A DNA stretch of 39,168 bases. Origin: JBALVT01 sp045110675. Its GTDB lineage: Bacteria > Pseudomonadota > Gammaproteobacteria > Pseudomonadales > Halieaceae. The notes beneath the pieces are model-generated. The model had not been told where the DNA came from, made no database searches, and saw only the letters and a program-made list of their open reading frames with translations. Position 1 is the stretch's first letter. Each line of letters begins with the position of its first letter. This document shows positions 9,088 to 16,959 of this stretch, piece by piece. The stretch is taken from the NCBI GenBank assembly GCA_045110675.1, contig JBGCGJ010000027.1, positions 1-39,168 of the forward strand, read 5' to 3'. Both the position numbers and the translations under genes were made by a program.

Positions 9088-9803
9088 GCTTGGCTTTGCG
9101 CGTGTCGCAGCATAAATATTGTCGCAAAAATTCCAATGGCGGCGCCTACCACTCCCTTGAACGTTCCGCTGATTTTGGATTGTCCGAGGCGTCGGAATGT
9201 AGTCACCGGAACTTCAACAACATTCATTCCTTGTTGAATTGCTTTCACCTGCATTTCTACGGTCCAGCCGAACTTCCTGTCTTGCATATTCAAACGGCAT
9301 AGTGCCGATCGAGTAATGGCTCGAAAAGGACCGAGATCCGTAACCGGTCGCCGCCAGAAATATCCTATCAGTTGGCACGCCAATCTAGTCCCTATCCTTT
9401 GCGGCAGAGTCAGAGCACCTGCCTGAGAGTTGCCAAGAGAGCGCGAACCAATGACCAGATCTGCATCAATCGCCAGGGGCGCGAGGAGTAAATACAACTG
9501 AGAGATATCTACGGATAAATCAGCGTCGACAAAAACGACGTAATCGGCTTGCGAAATTGCCGCCAATGCGGCCTGGCAAGCAGCGCCGTACCCCCTGACA
9601 TCTTCGTAGACGACCCGCGCCCCCGCATATCTGGCTAGAACTGCAGTATCGTCGGTCGAAGCGTTATCGCACACGACAATATCGTCTACCAACCTTTGCC
9701 CGTCACTATTGCTTAACCGCTTAAGGCCCTCAACAACTTCCACAATACTGGGAGCCTCGTTCAAGGCTGGAATCACAACAGCGACTGTTTTGTTCTGATA
9801 CAT
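9084..9803 (-). CDS. Glycosyltransferase family 2 (dolichyl/polyprenyl-phosphate sugar synthase type)
   Basis: A 239-residue GT2 enzyme with a GT-A fold. VAVVIPALNEAPSI (about 8-21) binds the nucleotide, VVCDNASTDDT and VVFVDADLSVD carry the nucleotide/metal aspartates (D-A-D), and LGPFRAITR plus VEMQVKAIQQG are typical of DPM1-like enzymes. The C-terminus (VVGAAIGIFATIFMLRHA) is a short hydrophobic helix, so it is probably membrane-associated. Such enzymes charge a polyprenyl phosphate with a sugar; the GT-C transferase encoded divergently at 9937 is a plausible user of that donor (inference). Confidence 0.85.
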   Translation of the reverse strand: MYQNKTVAVVIPALNEAPSIVEVVEGLKRLSNSDGQRLVDDIVVCDNASTDDTAVLARYAGARVVYEDVRGYGAACQAALAAISQADYVVFVDADLSVDISQLYLLLAPLAIDADLVIGSRSLGNSQAGALTLPQRIGTRLACQLIGYFWRRPVTDLGPFRAITRSALCRLNMQDRKFGWTVEMQVKAIQQGMNVVEVPVTTFRRLGQSKISGTFKGVVGAAIGIFATIFMLRHAQSQA

Positions 9804-9844
9804 AATCCTATTTGACTGTTTGGATAAATTAAATTGACACTCCC

Positions 9845-9870
9845 TATAAATGACTACCGTAGGATTTATA
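9845..9870. repeat. Interrupted inverted repeat between divergent glycosyltransferase genes
   Basis: TATAAAT and ATTTATA flank CTAC-C-GTAG, so both outer (7 bp) and inner (4 bp) arms are symmetric around position 9858. It lies in the 133-base region between the GT2 gene (minus) and the GT-C gene (plus). It could be an operator controlling both. Confidence 0.35.
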
Positions 9871-9936
9871 AGTTCAAGTTCTGTCTTTGAAAAAACGCAT
9901 TGAGGAATTATCTGCAGGTATTAGACTCCCACCTAG

Positions 9937-11277
9937 ATGCAAAGCACTACGCGACAGTTAAGCCTTCACTCCCGAAATTTGCGAATACTCTGCGCGCAAC
10001 ATGTTTGTCTATTGGTTGCGGGATCGCTAAGTCTTGGACTTTACACTTCATGGGCAGTGCTGTCAGATACCGACGGGGCTGTCACTGTGTATCACCTATG
10101 GATGGTCGTAGCGCTCGCCAGTACACTATGCATAGTGGTATGGAACGATTACCGTTGCAGAAACCAGACAATACCGTTTTCATTGTTACTGGCGTTTGCC
10201 ATTGCATTTCGCTTGGTAGGCATCGGAGCCTTCCCTATTCTTGAGGATGATTTCTATAGGTTCCTATGGGATGGCAGGACTTTCGTCACCTTGGGTTCGC
10301 CCTATGACCTGGTTCCGGAGGATTTTTTTGCCGGAGATTTCGGAGCTACTTACAACTGGATTCTGGGGCAAATCAACCACCCCGACATAGCTACGGTTTA
10401 CGGACCCAGCGCGCAATGGGTTTTTGCGCTTAGTTACCTCATCGCTCCCGGCGAAGTATGGCCATTGCAACTGCTTATAGCATCGGCAGATATCTGGCTG
10501 ATTGTTTTACTTTGTAAATTTACCTCTACCAACAACGTCCTCCTGTACGCCTGGTGTCCGTTGGTCATCAAGGAAACGGTATTCTCCGTACATTTCGATG
10601 GCATAGGTGCTTGTCTATTGATCGCCGCCTGGCTCTGCTGCCACCGCAACCGGTTCTACTTAGCCGGAATGCTACTGGCAATGGCTGCTGGTATAAAAGT
10701 TTTTGCCCTGGTAGCAATACCTTTCTTTCTCAGGTTTCACTGGCGAGGTTGGCTGGCTTTTCTTGCGGGTGCGATACTGATATCTATACCCTTTGGAATA
10801 CTCCCCGCATGGCTACCTAGCGGGCTGGAAGCAATGAACACGCAATGGTTGTTCAATGCTCCAATGTATTCACTACTGCTAAACGCGTTCTCATACTCGA
10901 TGGTGAAAGCCCTATTACAGGGTGTATTCATTTTGGGCTGGGCCTGGTATTTGACCCGCCAGCTATTTTTCGCGGATAGCCGGCAGCATCCTCGCCTGGA
11001 TTGGGTTTTTGCTGGTTTACTGCTGTGTATACCCGCGTTAAATCCCTGGTATTTACTTTGGCTGTTACCCTTTGCCGTGATCAACCCCAGCCGCTGGGCC
11101 TGGGCGAGCGCAACTTGTGTGCTACTCGCCTATGCTATCGGTCTCAACCTGCCCGAGCAAAACTTGAGTCCCTATGAGCAGCTGCCACTGACTATGCTGA
11201 TCGAATTTTCGCTTATCGCCTTCGCCCTTTTTCTGGACCTCCGCTCAAGGGCAAACCGCGCTACTCGGTCATCTTGA
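9937..11277 (+). CDS. GT-C membrane mannosyltransferase-like protein (GT87/DUF2029-like)
   Basis: A 446-residue inner-membrane protein with about ten transmembrane helices. The first large loop has LEDDFYRFLWDGRTF, then GSPYDLVPEDF, then INHPDIATVYGPSAQ, the signature of polyprenyl-phosphate-sugar-dependent alpha-mannosyltransferase-like proteins. The acidic D-D pair in the loop is the likely catalytic or metal site. No good Shine-Dalgarno precedes the ATG at 9937. The 3' end overlaps the convergent small secreted-protein gene by 17 bases. The divergent GT2 gene may make its lipid-linked donor. Sugar and acceptor are unknown. Confidence 0.75.
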   Translation: MQSTTRQLSLHSRNLRILCAQHVCLLVAGSLSLGLYTSWAVLSDTDGAVTVYHLWMVVALASTLCIVVWNDYRCRNQTIPFSLLLAFAIAFRLVGIGAFPILEDDFYRFLWDGRTFVTLGSPYDLVPEDFFAGDFGATYNWILGQINHPDIATVYGPSAQWVFALSYLIAPGEVWPLQLLIASADIWLIVLLCKFTSTNNVLLYAWCPLVIKETVFSVHFDGIGACLLIAAWLCCHRNRFYLAGMLLAMAAGIKVFALVAIPFFLRFHWRGWLAFLAGAILISIPFGILPAWLPSGLEAMNTQWLFNAPMYSLLLNAFSYSMVKALLQGVFILGWAWYLTRQLFFADSRQHPRLDWVFAGLLLCIPALNPWYLLWLLPFAVINPSRWAWASATCVLLAYAIGLNLPEQNLSPYEQLPLTMLIEFSLIAFALFLDLRSRANRATRSS

Positions 11278-11665
11278 GTTTGTAGCGTTTATCAAGGTAG
11301 TAAATAAGATAAGACGTCTTGTTTGCACCCAGTTCATAGGCAACGATTTTTTCCGTGTTATCGCAGTTGTACAAATTTTCGAACAGAGTCTGCTTGACTT
11401 TTTTCTTGTAGGGTTTAATCGACTTTCTGGACAGCGCTACTATCTCCGTTCCCGTATCGACGCAATAATCAATTTTGGCGGTATCTTTTAGCCTTCCACT
11501 GTAGATCGCTTTGCCCACTTCATAGAATTGATCTACCTTTCTCTCATTGCCAAAGCCGGAAACCCGGCCCGTGCCACTGAAACTACCGGATGCATAACTA
11601 AGAGACACAAAGGTAAGACTGCAAGTAGAACACAGAAACATTGAAAGGAGTTTTTGAAATGCCAT
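11261..11665 (-). CDS. Small secreted protein of unknown function
   Basis: A 134-residue protein with a Sec signal peptide (MAFQKLLSMF then a hydrophobic stretch, probable cleavage after SYASG or SYA at about residues 24-27). The mature part is basic, begins with Gly/Ser-rich SGSFSGTGRVSGFG, and has two cysteines (KIDYC, LYNCD) that could form one disulfide. It is probably periplasmic. I recognise no family. Its 3' end overlaps the GT-C gene tail to tail. Confidence 0.65.
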   Translation of the reverse strand: MAFQKLLSMFLCSTCSLTFVSLSYASGSFSGTGRVSGFGNERKVDQFYEVGKAIYSGRLKDTAKIDYCVDTGTEIVALSRKSIKPYKKKVKQTLFENLYNCDNTEKIVAYELGANKTSYLIYYLDKRYKLKMTE

Positions 11666-11738
11666 GGCGTGGCCCCGTAGCGAGTATCAATTTGTTAAAA
11701 CTAGGACACATGAACTCTTCGAAGGTTCAAACAAGAAC

Positions 11739-11772
11739 ACTAACACCCACTCCGGACGTCGCAGGTGTTAGT
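11739..11772 (-). terminator. Candidate terminator hairpin after the peroxiredoxin-like gene
   Basis: ACTAACACC and GGTGTTAGT form a perfect 9-bp inverted repeat with a 16-base loop, 33 bases past the stop of the peroxiredoxin-like gene. Reading in the minus direction it is followed by a T-rich but interrupted tract (GTTCTTGTTTG). It could instead be an operator for the downstream secreted-protein gene. Confidence 0.4.
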
Positions 11773-11805
11773 TCAGCCAATAAGATTACTCTGAACCCTT
11801 TTCGC

Positions 11806-12270
11806 TTATCGACTGGTTAGATATCCCAACAGCACCAGAGTCTCCTGTGGGTCTGTTCTACCCACCGGGGAAGAGCTATAGGTAGAGTGCATGACTCGCC
11901 CCTTATGGTTCAGTATGAATTCCGACGGCTGGATAAAGTCTCTTTTCTCATCCCACCAGGCACCGAAGGAATCCCCCTGTTCGCGCGTGACGCCGTGAGC
12001 CACAGGAAAGGGCAATGGCTTGCCCACTTCTTCCGCTTTTTCTCGCACATCATGGCTGGCAGCCACAATAGTCGTATCAAACTGGGAAAATGCATCAATG
12101 CGTTCAGCGTAGGCGTCTAACAGACGCCGACAGAAAGGTCACCAGTGGCCGCGATAAAACAGGACAATACTGTATCCAGAAGACTTCGTTTCGGGCAAGG
12201 TCATCACACCATCGCCGACTGTCAGCGCCAACTCGGGAAACTGAGCGCCTGCATTCAGTTTTTCGGCCAT
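11806..12270 (-). CDS. Peroxiredoxin-like selenoprotein (in-frame TGA read as selenocysteine, U-P-F-C)
   Basis: This is one 154-residue frame if the TGA at 12141-12139 is read through as residue 44. Upstream residues FPELALTVGDG and SIVLFYRGHW and downstream PFCRRLLDAYAERI are continuous AhpC/TSA-type peroxiredoxin-like sequence, whose usual motif is RGxWCPFCR; the TGA replaces the first (peroxidatic) Cys, with C47 as resolving partner. A strong AAGGAG lies 6 bases before the ATG at 12270, so translation starts upstream of the TGA. A SECIS-like hairpin follows it. Expected role: thiol/selenol-dependent reduction of peroxides in the cytoplasm (no signal peptide). The next gene upstream is DUF1993 (78-base gap, same strand, possible operon). 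The alternative is a nonsense-mutated pseudogene; the rest of the frame is intact, which argues against it. Confidence 0.85.
12112..12128 (-). promoter_or_regulatory. Bacterial SECIS element (predicted)
   Basis: Within the coding sequence, GGCGTC-TGTTA-GACGCC forms a perfect 6-bp stem with a 5-base loop. The loop begins after 16 bases beyond the TGA, inside the roughly 16-37 base window of bacterial SECIS elements, and has G as its second base, as SelB recognition requires. Below a single C-T mismatch the helix continues with three more pairs (one G-U). Confidence 0.75.
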
Positions 12271-12348
12271 TCAAGACTCCTTGTAATCGACAAACCAGAC
12301 TCCGCCAGAATACACCGCAACTGGCCGGCACTCAAAACCCGATTCAAA

Positions 12349-12930
12349 CTAGCGTTTTTTCGCCGCTTTGGGTTTGGCTTTCAAACCCATCATTTTCGCG
12401 ACCTTTCCAGTACCTGTCATGCCTGGAACCCTGCCGAGAAAATCACCTTTACCAATGCTCACGCCATTGTGACGCAGAATGTCGAAGGCCGTCGTGCTGT
12501 GGAAATAGAAATTGGGGAGAGCCCAGCCATTGAGGTAATCAAGGCCATCAAAGGACAAGGTGCCAATAGGTATCGTCATGGTGATGGCTCTGTTCTCGCA
12601 GCCTTCGAACTGCCCAGCCTTTAGAGTGCGAATAAACGCCAGGGTACGCTTAATACGCACTTCCAGTTCTGCGAAGCTGGTCTCTTCATCTTTAAATATC
12701 GGGGACTCCACTCCGGCGAGTCGAGCACAACCGCCCTTGGCATGGTCGGTAGCAATTTGCACCTGGCGTATCAGCGGCAGCATGTCGGGCGCCAATCGCG
12801 AGTTCAACAGCACAGAGGGATCGATTCCACGGGCCTTGGCGTCCTTGGCCGCCTTCTTGAGAATAGAGGATAAATTTTTGAGATGGTGAGCGAAGGTCAG
12901 TGCTGATGCCTGGTACATTATGCGACTCAT
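12349..12930 (-). CDS. DUF1993 family protein
   Basis: A 193-residue, mainly helical cytoplasmic protein. FAHHLKNLSSILKKAAKDA near the N-terminus, then LAPDMLPLIRQVQIATDHAKG, and LPNFYFHSTTAFDILRHNGV near the end match the DUF1993 family, which has a DinB-like four-helix fold and unknown function. The C-terminus is Lys/Ala-rich (KAKPKAAKKR). GGAG lies 8 bases before the ATG. It sits 78 bases upstream of the selenoprotein peroxiredoxin-like gene on the same strand and is probably in the same transcript. Confidence 0.85.
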   Translation of the reverse strand: MSRIMYQASALTFAHHLKNLSSILKKAAKDAKARGIDPSVLLNSRLAPDMLPLIRQVQIATDHAKGGCARLAGVESPIFKDEETSFAELEVRIKRTLAFIRTLKAGQFEGCENRAITMTIPIGTLSFDGLDYLNGWALPNFYFHSTTAFDILRHNGVSIGKGDFLGRVPGMTGTGKVAKMMGLKAKPKAAKKR

Positions 12931-13024
12931 TTGAGTGGCTCCGATTAGTAGGGAAAAGTGCTAAGAAGATACGGAGTACGCTCGGAACATTCAATTCAAA
13001 ATTGCGCTATTTCAACCAGCACTT

Positions 13025-13399
13025 TCACTCTGCATGGCAACCTTGGATTTTGTGCGCAATAACGCTTAGCGTTGCTGTAGCGGCTTCGTCACCACAGCTT
13101 TCATCAAACAGGAACCCGGAGCTTTTGTTCCGAAAACTGCAGATATCATGACTCAAGCAGCTCTCCAGCCATGGACCATCGGGTGTGCAACCACCACCGC
13201 ATTGCCCCATACACGAATACACACCCTTGTTTTCGGCGACGAAGCCATAATCACTACCAACTACTACTATTTCTCGGTGCACCCCGTTGACGTCATCGTA
13301 GGTGACTGACATGGCATCCCCTGTATCAATGCAGGTAACGGAGCTTTCGCAACCTGCCAGCACCAGCGCAGAGAAAAAAACTAAAAAAGGTTTCAACAA
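13025..13399 (-). CDS. Lipoprotein with phospholipase A2-like CxxHDxC motif
   Basis: A TTG start at 13399, preceded by AGAGG at 6 bases, gives a 124-residue lipoprotein with signal MLKPFLVFFSALVLAGC (lipobox LAGC, Cys17). An ATG frame from 13459 would add 20 non-signal-like residues. The mature part contains CMGQCGGGC and then ESCLSHDICSF: Cys-x-x-His-Asp-x-Cys is the active-site arrangement of the PLA2-like fold, with further Cys for disulfides. It may hydrolyse lipids or be a structural relative without activity. It is an envelope protein by its signal. No obvious partner is adjacent. Confidence 0.6.
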   Translation of the reverse strand: MLKPFLVFFSALVLAGCESSVTCIDTGDAMSVTYDDVNGVHREIVVVGSDYGFVAENKGVYSCMGQCGGGCTPDGPWLESCLSHDICSFRNKSSGFLFDESCGDEAATATLSVIAHKIQGCHAE

Positions 13400-13593
13400 A
13401 TGTCGCCTCTGGAAATAGAAGAATCTTTCAGACGAACTGTAGCACCCCATCAGCAACAAGTCTCACACACCAATCAGCTTTGAGCGAATTCAAAAATGCA
13501 TCGTGGATATAATATGTCGACCGAGCTAAGCTAGGTAACACGGACCAAAGCTCGCTCGGATTGGCTTTAGCCCACTATAGAAAAGCGAACGCT

Positions 13594-14406
13594 ATGCCCT
13601 TTTTTCGATCTGGCGAGATAGATATCTACTTCAAAGCCTCCGCTCCACCGGGTAGGCCCAAGCTGCTTTATATCTCAGGAACCGGCGGAGACCTTCGCAA
13701 GAAACCCGGTATTTTCGACAGCGCCCTGCCCGAATTTTTTCAATTGCTTTCCTTTGACCAGCGAGGACTGGGCCGCAGCGGCAAACCAGACCGATCTTAC
13801 TCGATGACCGACTATGCACAGGACGCTCTTAGGCTGCTTGATCATGTGGGCTGGGACCGTGCGCAGGTAATGGGGGTGTCATTCGGAGGTATGGTCGCAC
13901 AGGAGTTAGCCATCAACCATAGTGAGCGAATCGAGCGTTTGGTTCTGTGTTGCACTTCCTCCGGCGGCGACGGTGGTTCTTCCTACCCCCTACACGAACT
14001 CGAAACATTGAACGAACTGGAACGCGCCAAAAAAATCATCGCTATTTCGGACCTGCGATGCACACCACAGTGGATCGCGAGCAACCCGGAAATTTACGCG
14101 GAGATGCTTGAAGAAACGCTGGCAGCCATGCGGTTCGCGGCTGATGAGGAGAACCATGCCCTCGGTGCTTCGCGACAATTGCAAGCCCGCAAGCATCACA
14201 ACACCTACGATCGCCTGTCTGCCATCACTTGCCCCACACTGGTTTGCGGGGGCAAATACGACGGATTATCGATACCGGACAACCTTAAAGTCCTTGCAGA
14301 ACGTATACCCTCAACCACACTGGAGTTTTTTGAGGGCGGACATATGTTCCTGCTGCAAGACGGCAGGGCGTTCCCAAAAATTATTGACTATTTGCATCGC
14401 CAGTAA
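13594..14406 (+). CDS. Alpha/beta hydrolase
   Basis: A 270-residue cytoplasmic hydrolase. ISGTGGDLR (about 27-35) gives the oxyanion loop, FDQRGLGRSGKPD follows, the nucleophile elbow is MGVSFGGM with Ser96, and FFEGGHMFLLQD near the end carries the catalytic His. The acid is probably in CGGKYDGLSIP. It belongs to the broad epoxide-hydrolase/RutD/lactonase-like group; substrate unknown. The ATG at 13594 fits the family start. The class V aminotransferase starts 10 bases downstream, so they form an operon. Confidence 0.85.
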   Translation: MPFFRSGEIDIYFKASAPPGRPKLLYISGTGGDLRKKPGIFDSALPEFFQLLSFDQRGLGRSGKPDRSYSMTDYAQDALRLLDHVGWDRAQVMGVSFGGMVAQELAINHSERIERLVLCCTSSGGDGGSSYPLHELETLNELERAKKIIAISDLRCTPQWIASNPEIYAEMLEETLAAMRFAADEENHALGASRQLQARKHHNTYDRLSAITCPTLVCGGKYDGLSIPDNLKVLAERIPSTTLEFFEGGHMFLLQDGRAFPKIIDYLHRQ

Positions 14407-14416
14407 AAGGATACAC

Positions 14417-15652
14417 ATGATTCTTGATATAGATTTCGTGCACGCACAATTTCCCCAATACAGCGACAACCCCGAGCGGGTCTTCTGCAGCAATGCCGGC
14501 GGCAGTTATATGGCGCGACAGGTAATCGACCTATTGCAGCGCTACAACGAACATACCCGAGTCCAACCCTATTACCCTTTCCAGCCTTCTGAAGATGCAG
14601 GACAAGCTATGGATACGGCGCGGCACGGTTGGGCACAAGCATTGAATATCGATCTGACAGAGTTGACGATCGGGCCATCCACTTCGATGAATACCTATGT
14701 CATGGCGCAATCTATCGGGGCGAAATGGAATAGTGGCGATGAGATTATCGTGACTAATCAGGATCATGAAGCCAATATCGGTGTGTGGCGACGCAAAGCA
14801 GAAGAAAAAGGGGCGACTATTCGCGAATGGGAGATTGATCCTGAAACAGGTTTGCTCGACCCGCAAGACCTCGATCAATTGCTAAACTCGCGCACCCGCT
14901 GGCTATTTTTCACCCAGTGCTCCAACGTGATTGGTACGGTAAACCCCGTCGCCGACATTGTAGAAAAGGTGCAAGCACTCAGCAGCGCGAAAATCTGTGT
15001 GGATGCGGTATCTTACTCACCCCACCATATATGTGACTTAAAGGCGCTCGGCGTTGATATGTATGTGTTCAGTTTGTACAAGGTGTTTGGTCCGCACCAA
15101 GGCATGCTGTACGTGAATAGCTCTCTAGCGGAAGAACTAGAGGGCCAAAGCCACTACTTCAATCAACACGAAGACAGCAAGCGATACAATCCCGCCGGAC
15201 CACAACACGCCCAGATCGCCGGCTGCCAAGGCGTGTTGGACTATTTTACCGCACTGCATCAACACCACGGCGGCGCCCGTAGCGACACACCCCAGGAGAC
15301 AATGCTGGCGGTACATAAACTTATGTCCGAGCAAGAGAGATCTCTGACAGTACCGATCCTCGACTATTTGCGTGAATCACCCAAGGTCCAACTATTGGGC
15401 AAAAACCACTGTGACGATGGAGACCGGGCGGCGACAATTGCCTTCAAACCTTTAAAAGCAACTTCAGATTCGGTGGCTGCTGTTATGCAGACGGCCGGCA
15501 TTGGCACTGAGAACGGTGATTTCTATGCACCGCGCACCATCCAGGCCATGGGCCTGGAAAGAGACGGCGGTGTCGTTCGGATTTCGCTGTTGCACTACAA
15601 CACCCAGCAGGATGTCGAGAAGATTCTTATCGGCTTAGATCAAGCTCTATAG
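14417..15652 (+). CDS. Class V PLP-dependent aminotransferase, cysteine-desulfurase-like
   Basis: A 411-residue PLP enzyme. NQDHEANIGVW provides the PLP-stacking His, CVDAVSYSPHH the aspartate for the pyridine nitrogen, and FSLYKVFGPHQG the Schiff-base lysine K222. N-terminal FPQYSDNPERVFCSNAGGSY matches the COG0520 CsdA-like group. No clear active-site Cys loop of a true desulfurase is recognised, so the reaction (lyase, aminotransferase or epimerase) is open. The ATG at 14417 has AAAAGG upstream; longer upstream extension in the same frame overlaps the hydrolase and is not genuine. It is in an operon with the alpha/beta hydrolase. Confidence 0.83.
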   Translation: MILDIDFVHAQFPQYSDNPERVFCSNAGGSYMARQVIDLLQRYNEHTRVQPYYPFQPSEDAGQAMDTARHGWAQALNIDLTELTIGPSTSMNTYVMAQSIGAKWNSGDEIIVTNQDHEANIGVWRRKAEEKGATIREWEIDPETGLLDPQDLDQLLNSRTRWLFFTQCSNVIGTVNPVADIVEKVQALSSAKICVDAVSYSPHHICDLKALGVDMYVFSLYKVFGPHQGMLYVNSSLAEELEGQSHYFNQHEDSKRYNPAGPQHAQIAGCQGVLDYFTALHQHHGGARSDTPQETMLAVHKLMSEQERSLTVPILDYLRESPKVQLLGKNHCDDGDRAATIAFKPLKATSDSVAAVMQTAGIGTENGDFYAPRTIQAMGLERDGGVVRISLLHYNTQQDVEKILIGLDQAL

Positions 15653-15662
15653 CGTGTTCGCC

Positions 15663-16697
15663 TCAACGTGGATCCCGATGATTATCAATCAGATGACCCA
15701 TACCACCCGTGGTCAGTGCCTGCACCAAGGGCTTGTCAAAGAAATCATAAGGGTGTCCATAGGCGATACCGCTGACCGCTTCAAGCTGGGCCAACTGTCC
15801 TTCACTTAGAGTCAGATCGAGGCTGGCGATATTATCTTCCAACTGAGCCAACGTTCGCGCACCCAGTATAGGTATCGTGCCGCGCTGCCTGACCCAGGCC
15901 AGGGCAACCTGCGCAGAACTAGTGCCGATCTCATCGGCAACGCTGTCCACCACACGGGCAATCGCAAGCGACTTATCGTCCTGATCGTGAAAGGGAATGG
16001 TATCCAGGCGCTTGGTGTCCTCACCGCCACGGGTATATTTCCCACTGAGAATCCCGCTAGCTAAAGGAGACCAGGCAGTGATGGCCATATCTGTCTCCTT
16101 ACAGAGGGGAAAGTGTTCGCGCTCAATGCCCCGCTCTGTGAGGCTGTATTCAAGTTGCATACTGACGAACTGGGTCCAGCCCCGTAGTTCAGCTATGGCA
16201 TTGGCCCGAGCACACACCCAGGCCGGTGCATCCGACAAGCCAATGTATAAAATTTTACCGGCTCGAACGGCATCATCCAGCGTGCGCATCGCCTCATCAA
16301 TAGGAGTGGTAAAATCCCAGTTGTGCATCCAATACACATCGATGTAATCCAGGTTCATACGCTTGAGGCTGCCATCCAGAGACTGAATCATGTTTTTACG
16401 CTGATTACCCGCAGCATTGGCGTCCTCGGCACCGGGAAACGCATTGGAATACTTGGTGGCGACAACAAACCGCTCCCGGTTTTCTGCAACAAATTCACCC
16501 ACCAGTTTTTCGCTTTCTCCATTGGTATAAATATCAGCGGTATCGATAAAATTTCCACCCGCTTCAACGAAGGCATTAAACATCGCGTGACTCTCGGCTT
16601 TATCGGCACACCAGGCTTCATCGGAGCCAAATGTCATAGTGCCCAAGCAAAGTTCAGAGACACGAAGGCCGCTGTTACCCAAAAGTTTGTATCTCAT
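15663..16697 (-). CDS. Aldo/keto reductase
   Basis: A 344-residue NAD(P)H-dependent (alpha/beta)8 barrel of the AKR superfamily, reducing aldehydes and ketones. MRYKLLGNSGLRVSELCLGTMTFG is the standard N-terminus. The catalytic set is visible as FIDTADIYTNGESE (Asp, Tyr), VVATKYSN (Lys) and YWMHNWD (His). The C-terminus has IPILGARTLAQLEDNI for cofactor binding. AGGA lies 7 bases before the ATG. It is divergent from the SnoaL-like gene with a perfect palindrome between them, and convergent with the class V aminotransferase gene. Confidence 0.9.
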   Translation of the reverse strand: MRYKLLGNSGLRVSELCLGTMTFGSDEAWCADKAESHAMFNAFVEAGGNFIDTADIYTNGESEKLVGEFVAENRERFVVATKYSNAFPGAEDANAAGNQRKNMIQSLDGSLKRMNLDYIDVYWMHNWDFTTPIDEAMRTLDDAVRAGKILYIGLSDAPAWVCARANAIAELRGWTQFVSMQLEYSLTERGIEREHFPLCKETDMAITAWSPLASGILSGKYTRGGEDTKRLDTIPFHDQDDKSLAIARVVDSVADEIGTSSAQVALAWVRQRGTIPILGARTLAQLEDNIASLDLTLSEGQLAQLEAVSGIAYGHPYDFFDKPLVQALTTGGMGHLIDNHRDPR

Positions 16698-16840
16698 TTT
16701 TATGTCCTATTGTAATCCTGTTACCGGAGATCACTTGACCCGTGATGTGGACAGTGAACTGATATTGATAATAGACCGATCCGCACTAAAGATGCGAAAT
16801 ATATTTCCCATCCAGCGACGCATGGAGAAAATTCATGTGA

Positions 16841-16854
16841 TAAAACGCGTTTTA
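16841..16854. promoter_or_regulatory. Perfect 14-bp palindrome, candidate operator
   Basis: TAAAACGCGTTTTA is a perfect palindrome in the 262-base divergent gap between the aldo/keto reductase (start 16697) and the SnoaL-like gene (start 16960). Size and symmetry suit a dimeric regulator. No regulator gene adjoins it. Confidence 0.4.
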
Positions 16855-16959
16855 CCTGTGCCAGACTTGCCACTATAGTAAGTGGCGAACTAGTTATCCC
16901 CCTCGGAGACAAATGACGCTAGATCCCAACACCAAAATACCCCTTAGGAGTTAACCAAA

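Noticed and set aside
11806..12270. Peroxiredoxin-like gene as an ordinary nonsense pseudogene
   Set aside because: Only one interruption, exactly at the catalytic Cys, with intact ribosome site and a SECIS-type hairpin; a second gene shows the same pattern.
14417..15652. Class V aminotransferase as a selenocysteine lyase serving the nearby selenoprotein
   Set aside because: COG0520 carries that name, but the gene is on the other strand, in an operon with a hydrolase, and no lyase-specific Cys loop is seen. Proximity is not evidence.
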